A DNA stretch of 64,000 bases from Roseovarius sp. ZX-A-9 (GCF_028369135.1 NZ_JAPWHW010000018.1:1-64000), one strand, 5' to 3'; shown: positions 33,926 through 43,018, numbered from the stretch's first letter. The notes: a model not told the origin generated them from the letters alone. Numbers and translations: made by a program.

Positions 33926-35614
33926 TCAGCTATGCTCTTCCTGGCTGACCGCGGACAAGGCACTGTTGAACGCCTTGAGCGCATCTACGTGAAAGAGCGC
34001 GCCCAAAAGTTCCGGCGGCGCGCCGCCTGCCGACAGCGTGACCACCGGAATGAACAAGACACCGCTGCGATCAAAGATCGGCATGGCGGCCTCCAGCGTG
34101 GCGTTGCCGTCGATATAGATGCCGTCCTCGATCATCTCCCAGCAGGCGTCAGGCGATGCGGCACGCGCATCGTCGGGGCTGCGCATCAGCGTGGCAACCC
34201 GGCTCATCGACAGCAGATAGGCCTGCGGGCCTGCTGCCAGACGGATGCCGCGCCGCTCCAGCTGGGTGAGAAAGAAAGAGCGATCCACCAGCCGGCTGGC
34301 CAGCGCGGTGGACATCGACACCGCGACCATCACGGCAAGGCCGGTTTGCCAGTCGCCGGTCATCTCGAATACGATGAGCGTGGTGGAGATCGGCGCGCCC
34401 AGCACCGCCGCCGCAACCGCCCCCATCCCGGCCAGCGCATAGAGGGTGTGCGAGCCTGACACTTCGGGAAAGACCGCCGTGGCAATCAGGCCGAAGGCCA
34501 GCCCGGTGAGTGCCCCGAGCATCAGCGAGGGCGAAAATATGCCGCCCCCCATCCGCCCGCCAAAGGTGATGGACACCGCCGCCACCTTGAGCACCGCGAA
34601 GACAATGGCCTCGTGCAGCACAAGCTGGCCGGTCAGTGCCGCGCTTGTCGTCTCGTAGCCGACGCCGATGATATGCGGGAACCAGATCGCCAACGTGCCC
34701 AGAATCCCGCCCGCGATTGCCGGGCGCAGCCAGCGTGGCAGACCGACGGCGCGCTGCATCTCGTCGCCGATATCCTCGGTAAAGAACACCGCGTACATCA
34801 GAACCGTGGCCACGCCGCCGCAAACCAGCCCCAGCAACAGGAAGGCGGGCAGTTCCTGGTAGAACTCCAGGGCGGTGGACACAGGCAGGGTGAATTCGGT
34901 GATGTCGCCAAATTCGAGCCGGTTGATCACCGTGCCCGCGACAGAGGCGATCACGATCGGCGCGAAGGCGTGCACGGCGAAATGCCGCAGCACCACTTCG
35001 AGTGCAAAGAGCGCGCCGGCAATGGGCGCATTGAAACTGGCCGAAACAGCGGCCGCAACGGCACAGCCCAGCAGGTCGCGCCCGTTTATGCCATTCGCGT
35101 GGATGCGGTCGCTGACCCAGCTGGAGATCACCGCCGCCAGGTGCACCACCGGCCCCTCGCGCCCGGAAGAGCCCCCCGTGCCCAGCGTGATCAGCGATGC
35201 AGCGGCCGAGGCCAGCCCCGCGCGCTTTTCGACCCGGCCATCGTTCATCGCCGCGCCCTCGATCACATCGGCAACGGCCCGCACGCGCCCGTCGGGGGTG
35301 AAATTGTGCAGGATGAGGCCCACCGCCAGCCCGCCGCAGATCGGCACGATCAGCATCCAGTACCATGGCAGCAAAGTGGTATAGCCGTGCAGCAACGCCG
35401 TGCTGTCATCGCCATAGGTGATCATCTGCAACCAGTTGATCCCCTTGCGGAAAAACAGCGCGGCAAAACCCGCCGCGATCCCGATGATCAACGCGATCAG
35501 CCAGAACTGGAACTGGCTCGGCCCGCGCGACAGCATCACGTGCCAGGCCTTGCGCAACGCCGCAGCCAGGGCGGTGGCATATCGTGACAGTTGGGGCGTC
35601 TCTGGTTCTGGCAT
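33926..35614 (-). CDS. ClC-family chloride channel/transporter
   Basis: 562-residue membrane protein of the voltage-gated chloride channel family. Filter and gating motifs: GTGGSSGREGP with the gating Glu at residue 153, GRMGGGIFSPSLMLGA, and LGAPISTTLIVFEMTGDW. About ten hydrophobic segments follow the family layout. The C-terminal 130 residues resemble a CBS-pair regulatory region. Presence of the gating Glu fits a H+/Cl- exchanger or a gated channel; transport mode is not decided by sequence. ATG at 35614 follows GAAGGCTGT; an upstream frame to 35665 is ignored. Divergent from the FAD oxidase gene, 87 bases apart. Confidence 0.9.
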   Translation of the reverse strand: MPEPETPQLSRYATALAAALRKAWHVMLSRGPSQFQFWLIALIIGIAAGFAALFFRKGINWLQMITYGDDSTALLHGYTTLLPWYWMLIVPICGGLAVGLILHNFTPDGRVRAVADVIEGAAMNDGRVEKRAGLASAAASLITLGTGGSSGREGPVVHLAAVISSWVSDRIHANGINGRDLLGCAVAAAVSASFNAPIAGALFALEVVLRHFAVHAFAPIVIASVAGTVINRLEFGDITEFTLPVSTALEFYQELPAFLLLGLVCGGVATVLMYAVFFTEDIGDEMQRAVGLPRWLRPAIAGGILGTLAIWFPHIIGVGYETTSAALTGQLVLHEAIVFAVLKVAAVSITFGGRMGGGIFSPSLMLGALTGLAFGLIATAVFPEVSGSHTLYALAGMGAVAAAVLGAPISTTLIVFEMTGDWQTGLAVMVAVSMSTALASRLVDRSFFLTQLERRGIRLAAGPQAYLLSMSRVATLMRSPDDARAASPDACWEMIEDGIYIDGNATLEAAMPIFDRSGVLFIPVVTLSAGGAPPELLGALFHVDALKAFNSALSAVSQEEHS

Positions 35615-35701
35615 ACAGCCTTCGTATCCGGGTCCGTGACGCGGCCTTTCGCGATCACGCCGCATGCTCTAGTCTACCACTCTGGCGCAGGAGGGCTATG
35701 C

Positions 35702-37078
35702 ATGGGCGTAAACGAGGCGATTGCCACACTTCGGACCTTACTAGGCGAACGTTGCGTTCGGTCCAAGTCTGATCTGGAATTGCATGGCCGGTCAGAGTCG
35801 CATTTTCCCCTCGCCCCGCCCGATGCTGTCACCTATCCCGAAAGCACCGAAGAGGTGGCGCAGATCGTGCAGACCTGCGCGCGGCACCGCGTGCCGGTGA
35901 TCGGCTGGGGCACCGGTACCTCTCTGGAGGGGCAGGCGCAGGCGTTTCAGGGAGGCATCTGCGTGGATTTCAGCCGCATGGACCGAATCGTGGCGCTGAA
36001 CGCCGATGACATGGATGTGCGGGTGCAGCCCGGTCTGACCCGCGAGGCGCTGAACAACGCGCTGCGCGCCACCGGCCTGTTCTTTCCGGTGGATCCCGGT
36101 GCCAATGCGTCGCTTGGGGGCATGGCCTCGACCCGCGCGAGCGGCACCACCACCGTGCGCTACGGCACGATGCGGGACAACGTGATGGGGCTTGAGGTCG
36201 TCACCTCGGAGGGCCGCATCATCCGCACCGGCACGCGGGCGCGCAAATCGGCGTCCGGCTATGACCTGACGGGGCTTTTCGTGGGGGCCGAGGGCACGCT
36301 GGGCCTGATCACCGAACTGACCTTGCGCCTGCATGGTCAGCCCGAGGCGATCTCGGCCGCGGTCTGTGCCTTCGACACGGTCAGCGGCGCGGTCAGCGCG
36401 GTGATGGATACCATCCAGATGGGCCTGCCCATGGCGCGGATCGAGCTGATGGATGTGGCCTCGGTGCGGGCGGTGAACGCCTATTCCGGGATGCATCTGC
36501 CGGAAAAGCCGCATCTGTTGCTGGAGTTTCACGGCTCGGACAGCGGGGTTGCGGAATGCTCTGAAACCTTTGGCGAGATTGCGAAGATGCATGGCGGATC
36601 GGGCTTTGAGCAGGCGACAAAATCCGAGGACCGCACCGCGCTCTGGACGATGCGGCACAATGCCTATTACGCGATTTTGGCCGCACGCCCCGGCGCAAGG
36701 GCGATCGTCACCGATATCTGCGTGCCGATCTCCAAGCTGGCGCAGGCCATAGACGAAACCGCCCGCGATCTGGAGGCGAGCGGCGTGCAGGGCCCGATTC
36801 TGGGCCATGTGGGGGATGGCAATTTTCACGCCATCCTGCTGATTGATCCGGAAAGTTCCGCCGAGGCCGATGCCGCCATGGCGGCGTCCGGGCGAATGGT
36901 TGAGCGCGCTTTGGGCTTGGGCGGAACGGCCACCGGCGAACATGGGATCGGGGTTGGCAAGCTGGCCTATATGAGGGCCGAGCACGGCGACGCCTGGGCG
37001 GTGATGGGCGCGGTCAAGACGGCGCTGGATCCGCTGGGAATCATGAACCCCGGCAAGCTGGTGCCGCCGCGCAACTAG
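35702..37078 (+). CDS. FAD-binding oxidase, GlcD / D-lactate dehydrogenase type
   Basis: 458 residues of the VAO/GlcD family, oxidising D-2-hydroxy acids such as glycolate or D-lactate. FAD-binding PP-loop VIGWGTGTSLEGQA, then DPGANASLGGMASTRASGT, and the C-terminal metal/substrate motif GHVGDGNFHAILL with GEHGIGVGKLAYM and the ending NPGKLVPPRN. The ATG at 35702 follows AGGAGGGCTATGC, an excellent site. No glcE/glcF subunits nearby, so a single-subunit D-lactate-type dehydrogenase is more likely than a glycolate oxidase complex; substrate remains inferred. Confidence 0.87.
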   Translation: MGVNEAIATLRTLLGERCVRSKSDLELHGRSESHFPLAPPDAVTYPESTEEVAQIVQTCARHRVPVIGWGTGTSLEGQAQAFQGGICVDFSRMDRIVALNADDMDVRVQPGLTREALNNALRATGLFFPVDPGANASLGGMASTRASGTTTVRYGTMRDNVMGLEVVTSEGRIIRTGTRARKSASGYDLTGLFVGAEGTLGLITELTLRLHGQPEAISAAVCAFDTVSGAVSAVMDTIQMGLPMARIELMDVASVRAVNAYSGMHLPEKPHLLLEFHGSDSGVAECSETFGEIAKMHGGSGFEQATKSEDRTALWTMRHNAYYAILAARPGARAIVTDICVPISKLAQAIDETARDLEASGVQGPILGHVGDGNFHAILLIDPESSAEADAAMAASGRMVERALGLGGTATGEHGIGVGKLAYMRAEHGDAWAVMGAVKTALDPLGIMNPGKLVPPRN

Positions 37079-37130
37079 CGCGGGGCGCATCAGGGCCGAC
37101 CGCTCTGGCAGTGGTTGATCTGGCGGGTGG

Positions 37131-37703
37131 CTAGTCTCGTGAGTTCGGCGTCAGGCGGGTCGCAGCACGCAGCCCCGACGCCAGCCAGCGTGGCATCCCG
37201 CGCCGCCGCGCGATGCGCGGACCCGACGCTGCCGAGTCGACCAATGCACTGGGCGCGCCATCCAGCAACGGCGCGATGATGTTTTCGTCCAGCACCCAAC
37301 GCCCGCAGACCCCGCGCTTACGGTCGGCCTGCTGGCTGGCCATCCATTGCACCAGGCGCGGTGTATCGACATCGGGCAGAGCCGGCAGAGTGGTGTAGAA
37401 CCCGCAATTCACGCGCAGACAGATATTGTCCAGCGTCCGCGCCGCGGGCTGGAACGTCTCTGGCACGTCGCGCTTGTGCAGGTGGTTGAACCGTTCCGGC
37501 GTGCCGTTGAAAAACGCGGCGATCGCGCTGGCCAGGTCGATGCCCTTCTGCGACATGATCCAGCCCAGCACCGGTTCGGGGAACAGATCCCAGTCATAGT
37601 GGCGCGCGAGATCGCCCAGCTTCTCGGCAGGGGCCGTGCGGGCCATCTCAAGATGCGCGGCCTGATCCAGCCGCGCCCAGTCCCGCCGGTTCCATGCATA
37701 CAT
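37131..37703 (-). CDS. DUF4274-like protein
   Basis: 190 residues, cytoplasmic, no known catalytic motif. The middle (KLGDLARHYDWDLFPEPVLG, then KGIDLASAIAAFFNG) resembles DUF4274, a domain seen near polymorphic toxin-immunity genes and elsewhere; the match is by eye and weak. The Arg-rich C-terminal tail (RIARRRGMPRWLASGLRAAT) may be basic and flexible. ATG at 37703 has GGAGAGATACGCG before it. It faces the TerB genes across about 195 bases. No function can be given. Confidence 0.5.
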   Translation of the reverse strand: MYAWNRRDWARLDQAAHLEMARTAPAEKLGDLARHYDWDLFPEPVLGWIMSQKGIDLASAIAAFFNGTPERFNHLHKRDVPETFQPAARTLDNICLRVNCGFYTTLPALPDVDTPRLVQWMASQQADRKRGVCGRWVLDENIIAPLLDGAPSALVDSAASGPRIARRRGMPRWLASGLRAATRLTPNSRD

Positions 37704-37898
37704 CGCGTATCTCTCCTTGGGCCGCGCAATAGCGCCGCATCCGGTAATCATTACTTTTGGTCACACCTGTGGCGACAGGGCGCTCAATGGTGCATCACCG
37801 TGTAGATTTTTGGGAACAAATGTGGCGCCTTCGCGACGTTTCGCCAGCAGTGTCGAAATTGCTTGGCCCAGCGCCCGGACACAGATAGAAACGGTGGA

Positions 37899-38336
37899 AT
37901 GCTCACCCGTATCCTGAACCTCTTCAAGGGCCACGAGCCCGACCCGCTACCAGAACCCGATGCCCGGCTGGCACTGGGGGCTTTGATGGTGCGCGTGGCC
38001 AAGTCCGACCGCGATTACCGGGTAGAGGAAATCAGCCTGATTGACCGGCTGCTGGCGCAGATGAACGGGCTGAACCCGGTCGAGGCGGCCAAGATGCGCG
38101 CCACCTGCGAAAAGATCGAAGCGGCCGCACCGGGCACCGGGAAATTCGCGCTGCTGATCCGCGAGACTGTCAGTGTCGAGGCCAGGCTGGAGGCGCATGA
38201 GGCGCTCTGGCAGGTGATGCTGGCGGACGGCGAAAGCAACGATGCAGAACTGGACGTGGTTGCCCAACTCCGCGAGGCGCTGGGCCTGAGCGAGGCCGAT
38301 TGCGCCGAGGTCCGAAATCGGGTCGTGGCGAATTAA
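37899..38336 (+). CDS. TerB-like tellurite resistance family protein (copy 1)
   Basis: 145 residues, all-helical, of the TerB-like family (metal-binding acidic helices; some members affect tellurite or membrane stress). Seen: DARLALGALMVRVAKSDRDY, EEISLIDRLLAQ and EALWQVMLADGESNDAELD. The ATG at 37899 follows GGTGGA; a TTG at 37863 is less likely. It is tandem with a related copy 39 bases later, and the two plainly arose by duplication. No other ter genes are in the window, so a tellurite role is not supported by context. Confidence 0.8.
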   Translation: MLTRILNLFKGHEPDPLPEPDARLALGALMVRVAKSDRDYRVEEISLIDRLLAQMNGLNPVEAAKMRATCEKIEAAAPGTGKFALLIRETVSVEARLEAHEALWQVMLADGESNDAELDVVAQLREALGLSEADCAEVRNRVVAN

Positions 38337-38375
38337 GCATTTGGCGCGCCCGCCTGCCCGGCCTATATCTGCGTC

Positions 38376-38813
38376 ATGATTGCAGATTTTTTCAAGCGCC
38401 TGACGGCCCCGCAAACCGACCCACTTGATCAGACCGATGCGCGGCTGGCGCTGTCAGCGCTGCTGGTGCGTCTTGCGCGCACCGATGGCGACTATGCGGC
38501 CGATGAAATCGCGCGCATCGACCGGATACTGGCGGCACGCTACGGCCTGGACACCGCCGGCGCCTGCGCTTTGCGCGCCGAGGCCGAGGCGATCGAGGCC
38601 GACGCCCCTGACACCGTGCGTTTCACCCGCGCCATCAAGGACGCAGTGGCCTACGAGGAACGCGTGGCGGTGATCGAGGCCTTGTGGAAGGTCGCGCTGG
38701 CCGATGGTACGCGCGATGCCGACGAAGACGCGCTTTTGCGGATGGTCTCCCGTTTCCTCGGGATCAGCGATCTTGACAGCGCACTGGCGCGCAAACGGGT
38801 CGCGGCAGAGTGA
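38376..38813 (+). CDS. TerB-like tellurite resistance family protein (copy 2)
   Basis: 145 residues, paralogue of the preceding gene: DARLALSALLVRLARTDGDY, DEIARIDRILAA, EALWKVALADGTRDADEDAL align position by position with copy 1. It keeps the acidic residues that could bind a metal. Its stop TGA overlaps the GTG of the PhnD-like gene (GTGA), showing translational coupling, so this copy and the next gene are probably made together. Confidence 0.8.
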   Translation: MIADFFKRLTAPQTDPLDQTDARLALSALLVRLARTDGDYAADEIARIDRILAARYGLDTAGACALRAEAEAIEADAPDTVRFTRAIKDAVAYEERVAVIEALWKVALADGTRDADEDALLRMVSRFLGISDLDSALARKRVAAE

Positions 38814-39571
38814 TCGCCAGCCTGCCCATGTATGACCGCGCCGAGACGCGCGCGGCCAATGACGCGCTCTGGGCCGGGATTCGCGCGCGCCTGCCCGGGC
38901 CGACCCCGGAGGCCCTGACGCGCGGAGGCGATCCTTGGGCGCATTGGCAGAGCCCCGACCTGATCCTGTCGCAGACCTGCGGCTATCCCTACCGCACGCG
39001 GCTGCACGGACAGGTGAAGCTGGTCGGATCGCCGGTGCATACCCTGCCCGGCTGTCCGCCGGGGCATTACAATTCGGTGATCATCGCCCGCGCCGACGAC
39101 ACGCGCAGCACCGCCAAGGAGTTTGCCACGGCGCGCTTTGCGTTCAACGACGCGCTGTCGCAATCGGGCTGGGCCGCACCGCAGAATTATGCCGCGGCAC
39201 AGGGGTTCCGCTTTGCCAACCCGGTGCGGTCCGGCGGGCATACCCTGTCGGCGCGCGCCGTGGCCGAAGGTCGGGCCGATGTGGCGGCCATCGACGCGCT
39301 GACATGGCTGCTGATCACCCGGCACGATCCCTTTGCGGCCGGGCTGAAGGAGATCACCCGCACGCCACCCACCCCGATCCTGCCCTACATCACCGCACTG
39401 GGGCGCGATGCGGACGCGCTGGCCGACGCCATCACCGCCGCCATCGCCGCCCTGCCCGCGCCACATCGCGCGGCTTTGGCGCTGACCGGTCTCGTGCGTA
39501 TCCCGGCAGGCGATTATCTGCGCGTGGAAAACCCGCCGTCACCGGGGCCCGAGACTTCCGTTTTGGACTGA
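38810..39571 (+). CDS. PhnD-like phosphate/phosphonate-binding fold protein without signal peptide
   Basis: 253 residues resembling periplasmic PhnD-type binding proteins (type II periplasmic fold): LILSQTCGYPYRTRLHGQVK, PGCPPGHYNSVIIARADD, GRADVAAIDALTWLLI. The N-terminus (MIASLPMYDRAETRAAND) is not a signal peptide, so it should stay in the cytoplasm; no Phn ABC permease genes are nearby. Start GTG at 38810 overlaps the TerB stop. A cytoplasmic ligand sensor or scavenger is inferred; ligand unknown. It sits just upstream of the family-3 ABC transporter but is not homologous to its binding protein. Confidence 0.68.
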   Translation: MIASLPMYDRAETRAANDALWAGIRARLPGPTPEALTRGGDPWAHWQSPDLILSQTCGYPYRTRLHGQVKLVGSPVHTLPGCPPGHYNSVIIARADDTRSTAKEFATARFAFNDALSQSGWAAPQNYAAAQGFRFANPVRSGGHTLSARAVAEGRADVAAIDALTWLLITRHDPFAAGLKEITRTPPTPILPYITALGRDADALADAITAAIAALPAPHRAALALTGLVRIPAGDYLRVENPPSPGPETSVLD

Positions 39572-39686
39572 CCCTGCGGCAATTCGGACGTTTCGGACGG
39601 TCCTGTCGCGTTTTGCAAGTTGCATCGCGCCGATTTTTCCGCCCTATTGTCAATCTGACGCCGCGCCAAGACGGCTGGGAGACACC

Positions 39687-40463
39687 TTGACCGACGCCAC
39701 ACCAGTTATCGAGATCAGAAACCTGCACAAGGCCTACGAAGCCCTGGAAGTGATCAAGGGTGTCGACATCACTGCCCATCGTGGTGATGTGGTTTCCCTG
39801 ATCGGATCATCAGGGTCGGGAAAATCAACGATCCTGCGCTGTGCCAATCTGCTGGAAGACAGTCAGCAGGGCGATATCATCTTCAAGGGCGAGCCGGTCA
39901 CGTGGCGCGGCAAGGGGCTGGGCCGGCATCCCAGCGACCCCAAGCAGGTGCTGCGCATCCGCACCAATCTCAGCATGGTGTTCCAGCAATTCAATCTCTG
40001 GGCACATCTGACGATCCTGCAAAACGTGATGGAGGCGCCGGTGACGGTGCTGGGACGCGACCGGGCCGAGGTCGAACAGGCCGCGCGCAAATATCTCGAC
40101 AAGGTGGGCATCGGTGACAAATGCGATGTCTATCCCGCGCAGCTGTCGGGCGGCCAGCAACAGCGCGCCGCGATCGCGCGGGCACTGGCGATGGAGCCCG
40201 AGGCGCTGCTGTTTGACGAGCCGACATCGGCGCTCGACCCGGAGCTGGAACAGGAAGTGGTGCGTGTCATCAAGGATCTGGCCAGTGAGGGCCGCACCAT
40301 GATGATCGTGACCCATGACATGAAGATGGCCGCAGATGTATCGGATCACGTTGTGTTCCTGCATCAGGGCCTGATCGAAGAAGAAGGCCCGCCCAAGGAC
40401 CTCTTCGGCGCACCGAAATCAGAGCGGCTGCAGCAGTTTCTCAGCTCGACCACGGCCGACTGA
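39687..40463 (+). CDS. Polar amino acid-type ABC transporter ATPase
   Basis: 258 residues: Walker A GSSGSGKST, signature LSGGQQQRAAIARALAME, Walker B ALLFDEPTSALD, and the HisP/GlnQ-like QQFNLWAHLTILQNV. It energises the permeases encoded at 41.3-43 kb. The start is TTG at 39687, preceded by GGGAGACACC. Operon order is ATPase, binding protein, permease, permease, then ligases. Substrate likely an amino acid or amine, by family and by the enzymes downstream. Confidence 0.9.
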   Translation: MTDATPVIEIRNLHKAYEALEVIKGVDITAHRGDVVSLIGSSGSGKSTILRCANLLEDSQQGDIIFKGEPVTWRGKGLGRHPSDPKQVLRIRTNLSMVFQQFNLWAHLTILQNVMEAPVTVLGRDRAEVEQAARKYLDKVGIGDKCDVYPAQLSGGQQQRAAIARALAMEPEALLFDEPTSALDPELEQEVVRVIKDLASEGRTMMIVTHDMKMAADVSDHVVFLHQGLIEEEGPPKDLFGAPKSERLQQFLSSTTAD

Positions 40464-40498
40464 CAAAAACCAAGACCATGAAACCAAGGGAGAATCTC

Positions 40499-41218
40499 AT
40501 GAAAAAACTGATCCTTTCCACAGCTGCGCTGGCATTGTCAGCGGGCATGGCCCTGTCGGCGGACACTGTCCGCCTGGGCACTGAAGGCGCCTATGCGCCG
40601 TGGAACTTCATCAACGATTCCGGCGAGATCGACGGGTTCGAGCGCGAACTGGGCGATGAGCTGTGCAAGCGCGCCGAACTGACCTGCGAATGGGTCACCA
40701 ACGAATGGGACAGCATCATTCCCAACCTCGTTTCGGGCAACTACGACGCGATCATCGCGGGCATGTCGATCACCGACGAGCGCGACGAGGTCATCGACTT
40801 CACCCAGAACTACACGCCGCCCGATCCGTCCGCCTATCTCGGCATGGACGAAGGGCTTGACGTGACCACGGGCGTCATCGCGGCGCAGTCCGGCACGATC
40901 CAGGCCGGCTATATCGCCGAGAGCGGCGCGACGCTGGTCGAATTTGCCACGCCCGAGGAAACCATCGCCGCCGTGCGCAATGGCGAGGCCGACGCGGTGC
41001 TGGCGGACAAATCCTATCTCGTGCCGATCGAAGCCGAAGACAGCGATCTGGTATTCCTCGGTGAAGACGTGGCGCTGGGTGGCGGTGTCGGCATGGGCGT
41101 TCGCGAATCCGATGCCGAGCTGCGCGGCAAGTTCGACGCAGCGATCCAGTCGATGAAGGATGACGGCTCGCTCAATGCACTGATCACCAAGTGGGACGTG
41201 TCCTCGACCTTTGAATAA
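40499..41218 (+). CDS. Family-3 solute-binding protein (Lys/Arg/ornithine-like)
   Basis: 239 residues: signal peptide (MKKLILSTAALALSAGMALS), then a family-3 periplasmic binding domain with TEGAYAPWNFINDSGEIDGF, and the two-lobe motifs IIPNLVSGNYDAIIAGMSIT and GEADAVLADKSYLVP. It resembles HisJ/ArgT-like proteins that bind basic amino acids and relatives; a polyamine-related or opine-like ligand would fit the downstream enzymes, but this is inference. ATG at 40499 follows AAGGGAGAATCTC. A GC-rich stem after the gene may raise its level over the permeases. Confidence 0.9.
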   Translation: MKKLILSTAALALSAGMALSADTVRLGTEGAYAPWNFINDSGEIDGFERELGDELCKRAELTCEWVTNEWDSIIPNLVSGNYDAIIAGMSITDERDEVIDFTQNYTPPDPSAYLGMDEGLDVTTGVIAAQSGTIQAGYIAESGATLVEFATPEETIAAVRNGEADAVLADKSYLVPIEAEDSDLVFLGEDVALGGGVGMGVRESDAELRGKFDAAIQSMKDDGSLNALITKWDVSSTFE

Positions 41219-41228
41219 GATAAACGGG

Positions 41229-41250
41229 AGGGGGCCGCTGCGCCCCCTTT
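41229..41250 (+). terminator. Intercistronic stem-loop after the binding protein gene
   Basis: AGGGGGC (41229-41235) pairs with GCCCCCT (41242-41248), loop CGCTGC, followed by TTT. Such hairpins after ABC binding protein genes often allow partial read-through or protect the 5' mRNA so that binding protein is in excess. Confidence 0.65.
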
Positions 41251-41294
41251 CATCTTTCTGAAAATACCTGGAAACCGCCTGAACGAGGCTCGCC

Positions 41295-42179
41295 ATCTTC
41301 AGCTTTTGCACAGACCCCGAGACGCTCGGCTCGCTCCAGTGGCTGGCTTGCTACCTGACAACGGGCAAGCACATGCTGCTGTATCTGAGCTTTGGCACCG
41401 TACTGCTGCTTCTGGGGATCACGGCGCCCACGGCGCTGGCCTTCGGTTTTGGCGGGGCGATGGCGGCGCGGTCGCGGGTGTTGCCGCTCCGCTGGTTCGG
41501 CAAGATTTACATCGCGCTGGTCCGGGGCGTGCCGGATATCGCATTCTTCCTGTTTTTTGTCATCGCGCTCGACCAGATGTTCGAATGGACCCGGCACCAG
41601 ATCCTGTGCCCGGACTGGGATCAGCCGATCCGGCAGGGCAATGATTTTGTCGTCTGCGCCGCAGCCAAGCTGCCGCTGTCGACCGCACCGCAATGGGTGC
41701 ACGAGGTTTACGGCTTCTTCACCGCTGTGCTGACCTTCTCGATCGTCTTTGGCGCCTTTGCCGCCAATGTCCTTTTTGGCGCGATGCGCGCCGTGCCGCG
41801 CGGCCAGCTGGAGACGGCAGAGGCCTACGGCATGTCGCGGCGGCAGACCTTCTGGCGCATCCTGGTGCCGCAGATGTGGGTCTATGCCCTGCCCGGCCTC
41901 AGCAACCTGTGGATGGTGCTGATCAAGGCGACGCCGCTGCTGTTTTTGCTGGGGGTCGAGGATATCGTTTACTGGGCGCGCGAAATGGGCGGCACCGCCA
42001 ATCCGCGCTTTACCGATTATCCGCATGGTGACTGGCGGATGTGGTATTTCTTCGCGCTGCTGATCTTCTACCTTGGCTTCACCAAGGTCTCCGAAGTCTT
42101 TCTGGAGCGGGTGATGAACCGCCTGACCCACGGGCAGGCCACCACCGGCGGCGAAGCCCACCGAAAGGCGGCAACCTAG
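41295..42179 (+). CDS. Amino acid-type ABC transporter permease, apparent ATC start
   Basis: Inner membrane permease with the EAA loop (RGQLETAEAYGMSRRQTFWR) and several helices. The first in-frame ATG is at 41373 and has no good ribosome binding site. Coding appears to extend upstream: in-frame residues IFSFCTDPETLGSLQWLACY precede it, look like the cytoplasmic N-terminal segment of relatives, and begin with ATC at 41295, seven bases after a GAGG. There is no ATG, GTG or TTG between the stop at 41280 and 41373. So either a rare non-canonical start (ATC) or a short protein from 41373. If from 41295 it has 294 residues. The next gene starts right after its stop. Confidence 0.8.
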   Translation: MFSFCTDPETLGSLQWLACYLTTGKHMLLYLSFGTVLLLLGITAPTALAFGFGGAMAARSRVLPLRWFGKIYIALVRGVPDIAFFLFFVIALDQMFEWTRHQILCPDWDQPIRQGNDFVVCAAAKLPLSTAPQWVHEVYGFFTAVLTFSIVFGAFAANVLFGAMRAVPRGQLETAEAYGMSRRQTFWRILVPQMWVYALPGLSNLWMVLIKATPLLFLLGVEDIVYWAREMGGTANPRFTDYPHGDWRMWYFFALLIFYLGFTKVSEVFLERVMNRLTHGQATTGGEAHRKAAT

Positions 42180-42986
42180 ATGTTCTGTGTCGAAACCATC
42201 CAGGCCTACGGGCTGCGCAGCCTCGGCATTGGCGAGCGGCTGTTGCCACGTGACAATTTCACGCTGTGTGACCAGTTCGTGCTGATCGGCTCGGGCATGT
42301 TGTGGAATGTCTATTTCGGGGTGCTGGCGCTCTTTTCGGGGTTCTTCCTGGCCACGGCCGTGGCGCTGGGCAAGGGCTCGAGCAATATCGTGCTGCGCAA
42401 GACCTCGGAATGGTTCATCTTTGTCTTTCGCGGCTCGCCGCTCTTCATCCAGTTCTTCTTTGCCTATTTCCTGTTTCTCAGCCTCAAGGGCGTCAGCGGA
42501 GTCTTTGCCCCGTTCACAGCCGCCTGGCTGGGGGCGCTGGTGGTGCTGTTTCTCAACACGGCCGCCTATTCCGGCGAGATTTTCTATGGTGCGCTGCGCT
42601 CGATCCCCAAGGGCGACGTGGAAGCGGCAGATGCCTACGGGTTTTCCGGCTGGTCCCGGTTCAAGCGGATCATCTGGCCGACGATGCTGCGGCTGGCCTG
42701 GCCTGCCTATACCAACGAGGCGATTTTCCTCTTTCACGCCACGACACTGGTCTTTTTCAGCGGCTTTCCCGCGTGGCAGCAACGCGGTGATGCGCTGTAT
42801 TACGCGAATTACTTTGCGGACAAGACCTTCAACCCGTTCGTGCCCTACCCCATTCTCGCGGGTTATTTCATCCTGCTGACATTGGTGGTGATCAGCGTCT
42901 TTGGCCTGATCAACCGGCGACTCAACCGGCACCTGCCGCAAGAGGCGCGGCGGAAATTGCGGTTGCGTCCGAACCTTATCCGGTAA
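42180..42986 (+). CDS. Amino acid-type ABC transporter permease (second)
   Basis: 268 residues; the ATG abuts the stop codon of the first permease. The EAA loop is SIPKGDVEAADAYGFSGWSR; several membrane helices are visible (SGMLWNVYFGVLALFSGFFL and on). It should form a heterodimer with the first permease. Ends 32 bases before the glutamine-synthetase-like gene, suggesting read-through into the catabolic genes. Confidence 0.9.
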   Translation: MFCVETIQAYGLRSLGIGERLLPRDNFTLCDQFVLIGSGMLWNVYFGVLALFSGFFLATAVALGKGSSNIVLRKTSEWFIFVFRGSPLFIQFFFAYFLFLSLKGVSGVFAPFTAAWLGALVVLFLNTAAYSGEIFYGALRSIPKGDVEAADAYGFSGWSRFKRIIWPTMLRLAWPAYTNEAIFLFHATTLVFFSGFPAWQQRGDALYYANYFADKTFNPFVPYPILAGYFILLTLVVISVFGLINRRLNRHLPQEARRKLRLRPNLIR

Positions 42987-43018
42987 ATCTAGGCGTCGTA
43001 TGACAAAAGGTGGATCCG

